NCBI RefSeq assembly: GCF_000468035.1
Contig: NZ_KI260546.1
Coordinates: 1 to 64,000, forward strand
Direction of reading: 5' to 3'
DNA: 64,000 bases
Origin: Selenomonas sp. oral taxon 892 str. F0426
GTDB taxonomy: Bacteria; Bacillota; Negativicutes; Selenomonadales; Selenomonadaceae
Positions 28,601 through 36,614 of the stretch are shown piece by piece. The notes below the pieces were generated by a model, which worked only from the letters and a program-made list of their open reading frames with translations, made no database searches and was not told the origin of the DNA. Positions within the stretch are counted from its first letter, which is position 1. The number at the start of each line of letters is the position of its first letter. Both the position numbers and the translations under genes were made by a program.

Positions 28601-29303
28601 TGGTGCGGGCATCGGTGACCTGCTCGAATCGAAGGCATGGGAGACGCTTGACGATCTGGCGGCGGTCTATACGCGGTTCTCGGGAACCGCATATGGCGGT
28701 GACGGATACGCGCGCGGCTATGACCCCGAGGTGTTTCAGCGCCGCATGGCGGGGCTTGATGTCACAGTCAAGAACGAGGACACACGCGAGACGCATATGT
28801 TCAGCTCGGATGACTACAACGCCTATCACGGCGGCATGATTGCGACTGTACGGGCACTGACGGGCAAGGCTCCGCGTTCCTACACGGGCGACTCGAGTGA
28901 CCGGCAGCGCATTGTCCTGCGCAGCGTCGCAGAGGAGGCAGCACGCCTCTTCCGCGGAGAGGCGATGAATCCAAAGTTCATCGAGGGCATGAAGGAGCAT
29001 GGCTACAAAGGGGCGTCCGATCTCGCGAACTATCTTGCGCACAGCTATCAATGGGATGCGACAAGCGGCGTGATGAAGGATTGGATGTACGAGGGCTACG
29101 CGCGGAAATATGTGCTGGATGCGGGCATGCAGGAGTGGATGCAGGATGTCAACCCGTGGGCACTTCACCGCATGGCGGAGACTCTGCTCGAGGCACAGCA
29201 GCGCGGCCTGTGGAACGCATCCGAGGAAATCCTTGCAGAGGTGCGCAGTCTCTATCTTTCCATTGAGGGTGATCTTGAGGAGCGTTCGGAGGGGACCGTA
29301 TGA
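25620..29303 (+). CDS. CobN/BchH-type chelatase large subunit
   Basis: A 1227-aa protein of the CobN/magnesium-chelatase H family, the subunit that binds the tetrapyrrole and metal. The ATG at 25620 has GAAGGAGAG upstream. Family landmarks include HVGTHGSLEWLPGKSTGLS near residue 520, a TGLHILGRAPEGEG segment, GVDVLPTGRNFYGLDPR and WAGSNMRSHG. With the ChlI- and ChlD-like genes just upstream it makes a complete three-subunit set. Classic CobN serves oxygen-dependent B12 synthesis, of which nothing else is present. Similar proteins (HmuS) in anaerobic haem-uptake loci are thought to remove metal, so the direction of the reaction is open. Confidence 0.9.
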   Translation: MKIALYTNILRVTVLARRCTAYMEEPEVCVCPVSGMDDWNAMRAEADLHIFLWMGTGLDNDFLKKASRNLQRNRTPHLIVVDNADHDKVTYGFSEEQIQTAWAYFRYDGEENMRNLFYWLGSAFGGLACTAEPPRPLAWNGVYHPDWAGDPEDIAGYLASHYEEGRPTVGMIFYRSEWITGDFTYHTALVRAIEAEGMNAVAVFSNSYRDERVESPTLMDAIRKYFCRDGESFVDVIISTMKFSIKAGGTRIEDLYELGVPILEAYTVLAEKEEWERSPAGLDPMEVSMSVAMPEFDGVIHAVPVAAKVRDEYGEISYAALDERMERIARKARKWAALRHKPNAEKKIAIVFHNYPPTNANIGSAAGLDSPESVLRLLAAMRTAGYLMDEIPESSKAFMKLLTDHATNDRRFMSAAQAKSADGQLTAEQYRAFFTELPEQVRSQLTKDWGDAPGDVFNYDGTLLIPGTLNGNLFITVQPPRGFGEDPGKLLHSPDAAPTHHYIGYYHWLRDIWQADAVIHVGTHGSLEWLPGKSTGLSNTCYPDVSLGDLPDIYPYWITIVGEGIQAKRRGAACLISHLSPPMQLAGGFEELEELEQALDEYVHFRATQPDNIEAAQDIVREKAAACHFEDEIDEGDDFDDYTARLHNYVTDIKNMQIRTGLHILGRAPEGEGLIDFLCALVRMEHGGEKSLVRLLAAQAGYDYEELLTHSERMTADGMTYGRKLDAVEAEMRALISFLAAHDYAPDAIEQAMALPRIAAASAEVRASFSHALHEIVEDMVPRLRRTEGEITETLRALTGRYIEPSPAGAPTTNGVDVLPTGRNFYGLDPRCMPTPAAWEYGKQLGDALIEQYISDEGRYPEAVGIVFWAGSNMRSHGQCIAELFYLMGVRPIWLRPSQRVCGLEVIPIAELKRPRIDVTARISGLFRDAVPNAVHWVDEAVRMVRDLDESDEENYVRKHVLADTAWLEEQGEKRESAWERASVRIFGDPPGAYGAGIGDLLESKAWETLDDLAAVYTRFSGTAYGGDGYARGYDPEVFQRRMAGLDVTVKNEDTRETHMFSSDDYNAYHGGMIATVRALTGKAPRSYTGDSSDRQRIVLRSVAEEAARLFRGEAMNPKFIEGMKEHGYKGASDLANYLAHSYQWDATSGVMKDWMYEGYARKYVLDAGMQEWMQDVNPWALHRMAETLLEAQQRGLWNASEEILAEVRSLYLSIEGDLEERSEGTV

Positions 29304-30286
29304 GCTGCAAAAAACAATTCATTGCCTTTTTCGTAGCGGCTCTCACCGTATGTTTTCTCACGGGCTGCATCGACCTTTCCAAAGAGCCGACAGGCGGCTA
29401 TCAGGTCACGGATGTGGAGGGGACGGTCGTTACATTCAAGCACAAACCTCAGCGCATTCTGACTGTCAGTGCCGGTACGGATGAGCTGATGCTCGGACTT
29501 GTGGAGCCGGAGCGCATGGCGGCGATCAATGAATCTCTCGCCGATCGGGAACATACGAATATCCCGTGGGTGTGTGACCGGATTCCAACGGTCATCCCCC
29601 GCAGCCCGTCGGTCGAGCAAATTGCGGCGCTGCATCCGGATCTCGTCGTTGTGACGCCGTGGATGCCGCGTGAGAACATCGATGCCATCCGCGAGCTGAA
29701 TGTGCCCGTTCTTGTCTGCAAATCTGCTGCGACCATGGAGGATATTCATGATAATATCCGACTCTATGCGGCGGCTGTCGGTGAAGTGGAGCGTGGGGAG
29801 AAACTCATCGGCATGATGGAGGAAAAACTCGCGGAGATTCGCAGCAAGATAGCAGCGGTTCCAGAGGAGAAGAAGCATAAGAGCATTGCTCTCATCTCCA
29901 TCATGGTGAACTACGGCGGTGCGGGATGCACCTTTGACGAACTTTGCCGCTATACGGATTCGATCAACGCCAAGGCGGCGGCAGGCAATCGCATGGGGCA
30001 GGAGATGACGAAGGAGCAGCTCGTTGCAGCGAACCCAGACTACCTCTTTTTCCCAAGCTATGAAGATGGTGCGACCAACGAGGAGAACTACGGACGTCAG
30101 TATCTGGAGGACCCCTCGCTTGCGCAGATGACTGCCGTGCGGGAGCGACAAATCGGTCATCCGTGGGCGCGCTACGTTTACAATCTCTCGCAGGACATTG
30201 TGTATGGTATTCAGGAGACGGCGTGGATTCTCTATGGTGACGAGTTCAAACAGTCGCGGCATGAGTTTCTTACGGCCGTGGAATAA
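29300..30286 (+). CDS. BtuF/FepB-type ABC substrate-binding lipoprotein (3)
   Basis: A 328-aa binding lipoprotein with signal and lipobox LTGC near residue 23. Lobe 1 shows PQRILTVSAGTDELMLGLVEPERMAAIN and LHPDLVVVTPW; lobe 2 shows GGAGCTFDELCRYTDSIN and NPDYLFFP. It is translationally coupled (ATGA) to the CobN-like gene and precedes the NifH-like gene by 9 bases, so a transport component is built into the enzyme operon. It is more distant from proteins 2 and 4 than they are from each other. Confidence 0.87.
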   Translation: MSCKKQFIAFFVAALTVCFLTGCIDLSKEPTGGYQVTDVEGTVVTFKHKPQRILTVSAGTDELMLGLVEPERMAAINESLADREHTNIPWVCDRIPTVIPRSPSVEQIAALHPDLVVVTPWMPRENIDAIRELNVPVLVCKSAATMEDIHDNIRLYAAAVGEVERGEKLIGMMEEKLAEIRSKIAAVPEEKKHKSIALISIMVNYGGAGCTFDELCRYTDSINAKAAAGNRMGQEMTKEQLVAANPDYLFFPSYEDGATNEENYGRQYLEDPSLAQMTAVRERQIGHPWARYVYNLSQDIVYGIQETAWILYGDEFKQSRHEFLTAVE

Positions 30287-30295
30287 GGTGATCCT

Positions 30296-31108
30296 ATGAA
30301 AAAAATTGCCTTCTACGGAAAGGGCGGCATCGGAAAGTCCACGACAGCCGCAAATGTATCTGCCGCGTTCTCTCGCATGGGACGGCGCGTCTGCCAGATC
30401 GGCTGTGATCCGAAGAATGACTCGACGCGCCTTCTGCTCGGCCGTATTGCGCCCTCCACGATCCTCGATCTGGAGCGGGAGAAAAAGGGAGCTGCGCTGA
30501 CGCTCGCAGACCTCGTGCATGAAGGGTTCAGCGGCATTCGCTGTATTGAGGCCGGCGGGCCGGATCCCGGCGTTGGCTGTGCAGGACGCGGAATTATCGT
30601 TGCGCTCGAGCGCCTCAAGGCACTGCATGCGTTTGATGACCTCGATGTCGTTCTCTACGATGTCCTCGGCGATGTGGTCTGCGGCGGCTTTGCCGTGCCC
30701 ATCCGTGAGGGCTATGCCTCGGAGATATACATTGTTTCCTCGGGCGAGCTCATGTCACTCTATGCGGCAAACAATATCGCGAAGGGGGTGCGCCGTTTCG
30801 CCGAGCGCGGTGCGGTGAAGCTCGGCGGCATCATCGGCAACGGCAGGGATGTCCTGCGCGAGCGAGAGCTGCTCGAGGCGTTTGCTGCACGTATCGGCAC
30901 ACAGCTCATCACCTACATCCCGCGGTCGCGCGCTGTGCACGAGGCGGAGATTCATCGGCAGACGCTCATCGCCTATGCGCCTAATTCGGAGCAGGCGCAG
31001 CACTATACGGCACTCGCGCAGGCGATCGATACGAATGAAATGCTGACCGTTCCGACACCGATGGAGTTCGAGGAGCTCGAGGATCTGGTGGAGCGCTATG
31101 GGGATTGA
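30296..31108 (+). CDS. NifH/BchL/CfbC-like reductase iron protein
   Basis: A 270-aa dimeric ATPase that would pass electrons to the NifDK-like pair after it. The P-loop is Y7GKGGIGKST with the NifH signature lysine, the CDPKNDST loop follows, and the two cluster cysteines are present: Cys95 in GCAGRG and Cys129 in DVVCGGF. The Arg after Cys95 (the ADP-ribosylation site in NifH) is kept. It is shorter than nitrogenase NifH (about 290) at the C-terminus. No nifB, nifE or nifN is present in the window, so a role in reducing a tetrapyrrole ring, as for BchL and CfbC, is more likely than nitrogen fixation. Confidence 0.9.
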   Translation: MKKIAFYGKGGIGKSTTAANVSAAFSRMGRRVCQIGCDPKNDSTRLLLGRIAPSTILDLEREKKGAALTLADLVHEGFSGIRCIEAGGPDPGVGCAGRGIIVALERLKALHAFDDLDVVLYDVLGDVVCGGFAVPIREGYASEIYIVSSGELMSLYAANNIAKGVRRFAERGAVKLGGIIGNGRDVLRERELLEAFAARIGTQLITYIPRSRAVHEAEIHRQTLIAYAPNSEQAQHYTALAQAIDTNEMLTVPTPMEFEELEDLVERYGD

Positions 31109-32402
31109 GGTCAAGCGCGTCGGCGTCCGTCGGACGAACTGCAGCTGCAGCATGCCGGGCGTCTGGCGTGCGCTGTCCTTTGTGCGCGGCGCACTTGTTG
31201 TCTTTCACAGCCCGCGTCCGTGTGCGCATATTGCGCACGGCATGGATGTGAGCAGCTTTCACCGGCTGACGGCAGCGGGGACCTCCGTACATCTCTCTCC
31301 TGTGCCGCTCCTGACAAGTGGCCTTGGAGAGAACGAGGCGATTTTCGGCGGCGAGGACCGACTGCGGGAGTGCATTCGTTTTGGCGCAGAGAAGTATCAC
31401 CCGCAGGCCGTATTCATCGCAAACTCCTGCGTCAGCGGCGTGATCGGTGATGATACGAAGGCGATCGCGGAGGAGATGGAGGAGGAGCTGGGGATTCCTG
31501 TCATGGCGGTGTCGGCGCATGGTTTCCTCGATGGAGAGTACTATGCGGGCTACCTCGATGCTGCACGTGCGCTCGTAGACCGCTTCATGCATCCCGCAGA
31601 ACGGAAGCCGGGAACCGTTGCCCTCCTCGGTGACTGCGGGGGCATGCACGGAGAATATGTGAAGGAGCTGCGGCGGCTGCTCGCCCTGCTCGATCTCAAG
31701 GTGACGGCGCAGTTCCCGTCGTATCTGGCGCTTGATGAGATGCAGGCGGTGCCGGAGGCGGAGCTCATCATTCTCCTCGGACGTCGGATGGACGATGAGA
31801 AGCAGGCACAGCTTGCAGCACTCGCGGAGCATATGCATGAGCGCTTTGACACGCCGTATCTCGCCGATGTTTATGCCGTCGGCGCGGAGGAGACAAAGAC
31901 CTGGCTGCGCCGTGTCGGCGCACTCTGTCACCGAGAGGAGGCGGCAGAGCATGCCATCGCATCGGAGGAGGCGTCCTTTTCCGCAGTTGTCGAGAAGGCG
32001 CGTGCTGATCTCGCGGGGCGAAGATGCGGGCTTGCGATTGGCCGCGACCTTACATGGTTTCAGCCGGAAATCATCCTGCGCCTGCTGAACAAGGCCGGCG
32101 TTGCGCTGTCCGGAATCGTGCTGTTGGACTGTTTTATGCCTGCGCGGCGTGAAGTGATGGAGGAGGCACTGCGGTGTCTGACCGATGTCCCTATCTATTA
32201 CGAGGGGGATGCAGCAGCGGATGAGATGCTGCATGCGGCAGACTTCGTTCTCACGACCCATGAGCTCGTTGATGCGAAGCTGCGCCAGCTTTTCCTCGCA
32301 TTGCTGCCGTCGGTCGGATGGTCGATGGAACGTCGGCTGCTGGACGATATGCGGCAGATACTGCACCGGCATGAGAGCAGAGGAGGGTTGATCTATGGCT
32401 GA
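31098..32402 (+). CDS. NifD/BchN-like component 1 alpha-type subunit
   Basis: A 434-aa member of the oxidoreductase/nitrogenase component 1 family. Cys15/Cys17, Cys42 ([10 protein letters not shown]) and Cys111 ([11 protein letters not shown]) sit where the alpha subunit ligates the P-cluster, and the [12 protein letters not shown] segment is the family's VFGG motif. The length fits BchN- or CfbD-type proteins, not NifD (about 480-500). I cannot place the FeMo-cofactor Cys and His. It overlaps the NifH-like gene by 11 bases and the next by 8, so the three are one translational unit. Confidence 0.87.
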   Translation: MGIEVKRVGVRRTNCSCSMPGVWRALSFVRGALVVFHSPRPCAHIAHGMDVSSFHRLTAAGTSVHLSPVPLLTSGLGENEAIFGGEDRLRECIRFGAEKYHPQAVFIANSCVSGVIGDDTKAIAEEMEEELGIPVMAVSAHGFLDGEYYAGYLDAARALVDRFMHPAERKPGTVALLGDCGGMHGEYVKELRRLLALLDLKVTAQFPSYLALDEMQAVPEAELIILLGRRMDDEKQAQLAALAEHMHERFDTPYLADVYAVGAEETKTWLRRVGALCHREEAAEHAIASEEASFSAVVEKARADLAGRRCGLAIGRDLTWFQPEIILRLLNKAGVALSGIVLLDCFMPARREVMEEALRCLTDVPIYYEGDAAADEMLHAADFVLTTHELVDAKLRQLFLALLPSVGWSMERRLLDDMRQILHRHESRGGLIYG

Positions 32403-33672
32403 GCAGGAGAAATCCTTCGACGATGTTTGTATGTGCACGGATACCTGTGCACTTGCAGGTGCATCTGCCTTTTTTGCGGGGCTGCGGGATGCTGTCATTG
32501 TCGTCAACGGACCTCTCTGGTGCTATTTCTTTGCGATGCGGCATATTGAGCACAGCCAAAGCACGATCTCACACCGTATGATCTGCACGCAGCTGGATAA
32601 TGACGCCATTGTATTCGGCGCGGAGGAATATCTGCACGAGGCTCTTGCCCCGTATGTGGAGCAGCCGCCTCCGCTGCTCGCGATCATCAGCAGCTGTGCA
32701 GCGGGCCTCATCGGCGACGACATTGAGGCGATTGCGCGCGGGGCAGGGCTCTCCTGCCCGATCGCCGTGCTGGACAGCAGCGGTCTCGCAGGGAGTTTTG
32801 CCGATGGCTGGGATAAGGCTGCATGCGCCGTGCTTTCAGCATTTCTGCCTGAACGGCACGCGGGACAGGCGAATGCGGTCAATCTCATCGGCGTGACGAG
32901 TGCCTACTACAACGGGGAGAACGATGCGCACGAACTGATGCGGCTCCTTGCGCTGGCGGGATACCGTGTCAATGCTGCTCTGGGCTGCGATATGTCTGCG
33001 GCGGATCTGAGCGGTCTGACGCAGGCAGCGCTGAATATTGTTGTGCATGACGAACTCGGGGGCGGTGTTGCACGCCTGCTTGCGGAGACCTGCGGCATGC
33101 CCTGCATTGCACCTCTGCCTCCCTACGGCCGCGCGGGAACGCGGAAGTGGCTCGCAGAGATCGGACGTGTGCTGCCCGCTCCCCGTGCCGATGCTGCGGA
33201 AGAGGAGATCACGCGCGTTACGCGCGAGGACTTCCTGCGCATCAACGAGTGCAAAAGCCTCTGGGGAGAACTCCGCTATGAGACGGCACTCATTCGTGCG
33301 CCCCGCTCCACGGCTTGGGGGATCGCGCAGGCGCTGCGTACGGAGTGGGCAGATGTCTGTCATCTCGCCGTTGCGGCGGACGCTGAGGGCGTGCCGACAG
33401 CAACTCCGATTGCGGATGAGCTCCTAAGCGAGACAGATGCACTCCGGATACAGGAGCTGCTCTCCACGATGGAAAACGGACTTCTGCTTGCGAGCAGCAA
33501 TGAGTCGGCGCATATCAATCCGAAGCGAGCTCAGTATTTTGGCGTCGCCTATCCTATGCAGGATGCACTTCATCTGACTGATTGTCCCTTTATGGGATTG
33601 CGCGGCGCCCGTCATATAGAGGAGCAGTTATGGAACGGCAATATCCAACGACGAAAAATTTTAATCTTGTAG
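32395..33672 (+). CDS. NifK/BchB-like component 1 beta-type subunit
   Basis: A 425-aa second component 1 subunit. Cys12, Cys14 and Cys18 near the N-terminus, Cys43 (GPLWCYF), Cys64 and Cys101 (SSCAAGLIGDD) offer the ligands of a bridging Fe-S cluster, and DAIVFGAEEYL is the family's VFG motif. It would form a heterotetramer with the preceding subunit. BchB-type C-terminal extensions are absent. The gene ends the enzyme operon; an extended -10 element follows within 40 bases. Confidence 0.86.
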   Translation: MAEQEKSFDDVCMCTDTCALAGASAFFAGLRDAVIVVNGPLWCYFFAMRHIEHSQSTISHRMICTQLDNDAIVFGAEEYLHEALAPYVEQPPPLLAIISSCAAGLIGDDIEAIARGAGLSCPIAVLDSSGLAGSFADGWDKAACAVLSAFLPERHAGQANAVNLIGVTSAYYNGENDAHELMRLLALAGYRVNAALGCDMSAADLSGLTQAALNIVVHDELGGGVARLLAETCGMPCIAPLPPYGRAGTRKWLAEIGRVLPAPRADAAEEEITRVTREDFLRINECKSLWGELRYETALIRAPRSTAWGIAQALRTEWADVCHLAVAADAEGVPTATPIADELLSETDALRIQELLSTMENGLLLASSNESAHINPKRAQYFGVAYPMQDALHLTDCPFMGLRGARHIEEQLWNGNIQRRKILIL

Positions 33673-33695
33673 CATGAATCTCAGTTAATGTTTTA

Positions 33696-33704
33696 TGGTA
33701 TAAT
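33696..33704 (+). promoter_or_regulatory. Extended -10 promoter for the second transport operon
   Basis: TGGTATAAT fits the TGnTATAAT extended -10 exactly; no good -35 is seen. It lies 31 bases before the GTG at 33735 and could give riboswitch-independent expression of the genes that follow. Confidence 0.6.
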
Positions 33705-33734
33705 TCGGCCATAATCAATGGAAAGGAGAAGGCT

Positions 33735-34718
33735 GTGCATCAGAAAAATATCATGATCTTTTTCCTCTGCGTGCTGAGCATTCTGCTTACCGCATGTGGT
33801 GTACCAAGTGGCACAGCGGAGAAGACGGCAGCCTATACGGTGACGGATATTGAGGGGACAGCGATCGATTTTCCCGCACCGCCGAAGCGTATCCTCACAC
33901 TCTCAATGAGTACGGATGAGACAATGCTCGGCCTCGTGGAGCCGGAGCGCATGGCTGCGGTCAATGGTCTGCTCGATGATCCCGTCAGTTCCAACATCAC
34001 AGGGCTTGTCAAGGAGATCCCGCGGCGCATCGGCAATCCAACGATTGAGGAGATCATGGCTCTGCAGCCGGATCTTGTCGTCGTGCCGGATTGGGGAGAT
34101 CTCACTATGGTGCCCTCTCTGCGCGAGGCGGGACTCAAGGTCATCGTCTGCAAGGGAGCGCGAAACCTCACGGAGATTCGTGAGACAGTTGCACTTCTCG
34201 CTGAGGCAGCGGGGGAACCGGAGCGTGGGCAGAAACTGCTCTCCATGATGGATGAAAAGCTGACAGAGATCCGGGAAAAGGTGAATAAGATCCCGCAGAT
34301 AGAGCGCAAGCGTGTTGTCCTCATCTCGCTCATGGGGGGGTATGGCGGGCTTGGCAGCAGCTTCGATGAAGCATGTCGCTATGCGGGCGTCATCAACGGA
34401 CGTGCCGAGCTTGGCATTCGTGATTTTCAAGTGATGACGAAGGAGCAGCTCGTTCAGATCGATCCTGATATACTCTTCCTGCCGACGTATAACGACCAAG
34501 GTAATTATGATGTTGCCAAATTTCGCAGAGACTATCTGGAGGATCCGTCCCTGCAGACCATGAAGGCAATTCGAAACAAGGCGTTTGCAGAGCCGTTCGA
34601 GGGCTATATCTATAACTGCTCACAGGATTTTGTCTTTGGTGTGCAGGAGATTGCGTACCGCGTATATGGGGATGCGTTCAAGCAGGGAGAGTCCGAGCAT
34701 CTTTCAGCCGTTCCTTGA
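33735..34718 (+). CDS. BtuF/FepB-type ABC substrate-binding lipoprotein (4)
   Basis: A 327-aa binding lipoprotein starting at GTG after GGAAAGGAGAAG; signal with lipobox LTAC near residue 21. It shares with protein 2 the segments SFDEACRYAGVING, IDPDILFLP and NCSQDFVFGVQEIAYRVYGD. It is the only one of the four placed directly before the ATPase and permease genes, so it is the likeliest primary partner of that transporter. Confidence 0.88.
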   Translation: MHQKNIMIFFLCVLSILLTACGVPSGTAEKTAAYTVTDIEGTAIDFPAPPKRILTLSMSTDETMLGLVEPERMAAVNGLLDDPVSSNITGLVKEIPRRIGNPTIEEIMALQPDLVVVPDWGDLTMVPSLREAGLKVIVCKGARNLTEIRETVALLAEAAGEPERGQKLLSMMDEKLTEIREKVNKIPQIERKRVVLISLMGGYGGLGSSFDEACRYAGVINGRAELGIRDFQVMTKEQLVQIDPDILFLPTYNDQGNYDVAKFRRDYLEDPSLQTMKAIRNKAFAEPFEGYIYNCSQDFVFGVQEIAYRVYGDAFKQGESEHLSAVP

Positions 34719-34736
34719 CAGTGTGGGGGGATTTAT

Positions 34737-35585
34737 TTGAGTGAAATGATTCGTGCTGAGACCATCTATGCTGGATACAATGGGCAGGTCATCTTGGAGA
34801 ATGTGTCATTTACCGTGGGAACGGGGGAGATCGTCGGGCTGATCGGGCCGAATGGCGCAGGAAAGAGCACGCTTCTCAAAACACTGAGAGGCATTCTTCC
34901 CCTGCTTTCAGGATCTGCCGCGCTGATGGGTGTGGACATTGAGACGCTTCCTGCCAAGGATTTTGCGCGTCGTGTGGCGTATCTGCAGCAGCACGTGGAG
35001 ATGACCTTTGCTTATACGGCACGCGATGTCGTTCTCTCTGGGCGCTACCCCTATCTCTCGTGGTGGAGTCAGGAAAAGGCGGAGGATCTTGCAATCGCCG
35101 AAGCGTGCATGGCGTATACGGGCGTGTCGGAGCTCGCAGATAAGCCCCTTCACGCCATGTCGGGCGGACAGCGTCAGCGTGTGCTGCTCGCGAAGGTACT
35201 TGCTCAGCAGACGCCCGTCCTCTTTCTCGATGAGCCTGCGACGGGGTTGGATCTCATCTATCAGGAGGAGATCTTTCGCTTTTGCCGTGAACTCGCTGCG
35301 GCGGGCAAGACGGTTCTGCTCGTGGCGCATGAGCTGAGTCTTGCCGCACGCTTCTGCTCGCGGTTGTTGTTAATCGCACACGGGTCGCTCCTCGCTGACG
35401 GAGCTCCGCAGGCTGTCTTGACGGATGAACTCCTGACGAAAGCATACGGAGCGCCTGTGCGTGTTGTCGAGAACCCGCTGACCCGTCATGCGGAGATCTA
35501 TACGGAGGCGTCTGATGGGAGAGAGAACGCGCATCTTCTCAGCGTTATTCTGGAGAGATCAGAGAGAGGGGAGACAGTTGTATGA
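34737..35585 (+). CDS. BtuD/FecE-type ABC transporter ATPase
   Basis: A 282-aa ATPase for import of cobalamin-, haem- or siderophore-type compounds. Walker A is GPNGAGKST, the signature is MSGGQRQRV and Walker B is PVLFLDEPATGLD. The TTG at 34737 follows GTGGGGGG; an ATG at 34746 is the alternative. Its stop overlaps the permease start (ATGA). The last 25 residues extend past the usual fold. Confidence 0.93.
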   Translation: MSEMIRAETIYAGYNGQVILENVSFTVGTGEIVGLIGPNGAGKSTLLKTLRGILPLLSGSAALMGVDIETLPAKDFARRVAYLQQHVEMTFAYTARDVVLSGRYPYLSWWSQEKAEDLAIAEACMAYTGVSELADKPLHAMSGGQRQRVLLAKVLAQQTPVLFLDEPATGLDLIYQEEIFRFCRELAAAGKTVLLVAHELSLAARFCSRLLLIAHGSLLADGAPQAVLTDELLTKAYGAPVRVVENPLTRHAEIYTEASDGRENAHLLSVILERSERGETVV

Positions 35586-36613
35586 GTTTTGGACGATCAC
35601 AGATCTTTCTGTGTGCTCTTGTCGGTGCACTCCTCTTTGCGATTCTCCTGTCTATGAGTTCTGGGCAGTATGACATTCCGATGGAGGCTGTTGCTGCCTC
35701 CTTTGCGCACGCGGCGGGACTTCCGATCCTCACGGATGTCGTCGTGACACCGGAGCAGGAGGCAGTGCTGTGGCACATCCGTCTCCCGCGTACTCTCGTT
35801 GGCATGATGGTCGGAGCAGGCCTCGGCGTTTCGGGCGCTGTTCTTCAGGGCATCTTTAGCAATCCGCTTGCCGACCCCGGCATCATTGGCGTATCGAGCG
35901 GTGCCTCTGTCGGTGCTGTGCTTGCCATTGGCATCGGCGTGACGGCGGGGAGCGTGCTCACACTGCCTGCCTTTGCCTTTGTCGGCTCCATGCTGGCAGT
36001 GGGTCTCACCGTATCGTTATCGATGCGGCATGGGCGGATTCCAGTCATGACGCTCCTGCTCTCGGGGGTTGTCGTTGGGATGTTTCTCGCCGCGTGTACG
36101 GCGGCGATCCTCACCGTGATGAACGAGCAGAAGATGCAGCAATATCTCTTTTGGACGATCGGGGGACTTGACTATCGTCGTTGGGATCACGTCCTGCTCG
36201 GCATCGGGCCGATCGCTGTCGGTGCATCCATCATGGTGCTCCTTGCACGTCATCTGAATCTGCTCGCCTTTGGTGAGGTGGAGGCCCGTGCAGCGGGGAT
36301 GCCCGTGACGGCATTCCGTCTTCTTTTCCTCGTGCTTGCTTCACTCACGACGGCGGCAGGTGTCTGTATCAGCGGCAACATCGGTTTTGTGGGGCTGGTC
36401 GTGCCGCATATGGTACGACTCCTCATTGGCCCCGATCATCGACGTCTGCTGCCAGCGAGTCTCCTTGCGGGTGCGGTATTCCTTGTCCTATGTGATTCTG
36501 TGGGGCGTATCCTGCTCCACGGCATGGAGATTCGTGTCGGCATCATGACAGCATTCATCGGTACACCGTATTTCCTGTATCTCCTGCGCAGACACATGAA
36601 GACAGGAGGATGA
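35582..36613 (+). CDS. BtuC/FecCD-type ABC transporter permease
   Basis: A 343-aa permease with about ten membrane helices. The RLPRTLVGMMVGAGLGVSGAVLQG and NPLADPGIIGVSSGAS segments are diagnostic of the FecCD family, and VCISGNIGFVGLVVPHMVR is the coupling region for the ATPase. It is the only such permease in the island, set against four binding lipoproteins. Confidence 0.94.
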   Translation: MSFGRSQIFLCALVGALLFAILLSMSSGQYDIPMEAVAASFAHAAGLPILTDVVVTPEQEAVLWHIRLPRTLVGMMVGAGLGVSGAVLQGIFSNPLADPGIIGVSSGASVGAVLAIGIGVTAGSVLTLPAFAFVGSMLAVGLTVSLSMRHGRIPVMTLLLSGVVVGMFLAACTAAILTVMNEQKMQQYLFWTIGGLDYRRWDHVLLGIGPIAVGASIMVLLARHLNLLAFGEVEARAAGMPVTAFRLLFLVLASLTTAAGVCISGNIGFVGLVVPHMVRLLIGPDHRRLLPASLLAGAVFLVLCDSVGRILLHGMEIRVGIMTAFIGTPYFLYLLRRHMKTGG

Positions 36614-36614
36614 T

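Noticed and set aside
27921-29168. A 415-codon open frame on the minus strand
   Set aside because: Antisense to the CobN-like gene, with low-complexity His/Arg/Cys-rich translation.
30296-33672. True nitrogenase (nifHDK)
   Set aside because: Subunits are too short, the FeMo-cofactor Cys and His could not be placed, and no nifB, nifE, nifN or nif regulator is present.
21534-33672. Chlorophyll or bacteriochlorophyll synthesis genes
   Set aside because: ChlI/ChlD/CobN-like and NifHDK-like genes are shared with that pathway, but no other bch or chl gene occurs and the surroundings are uptake genes of a TonB system.
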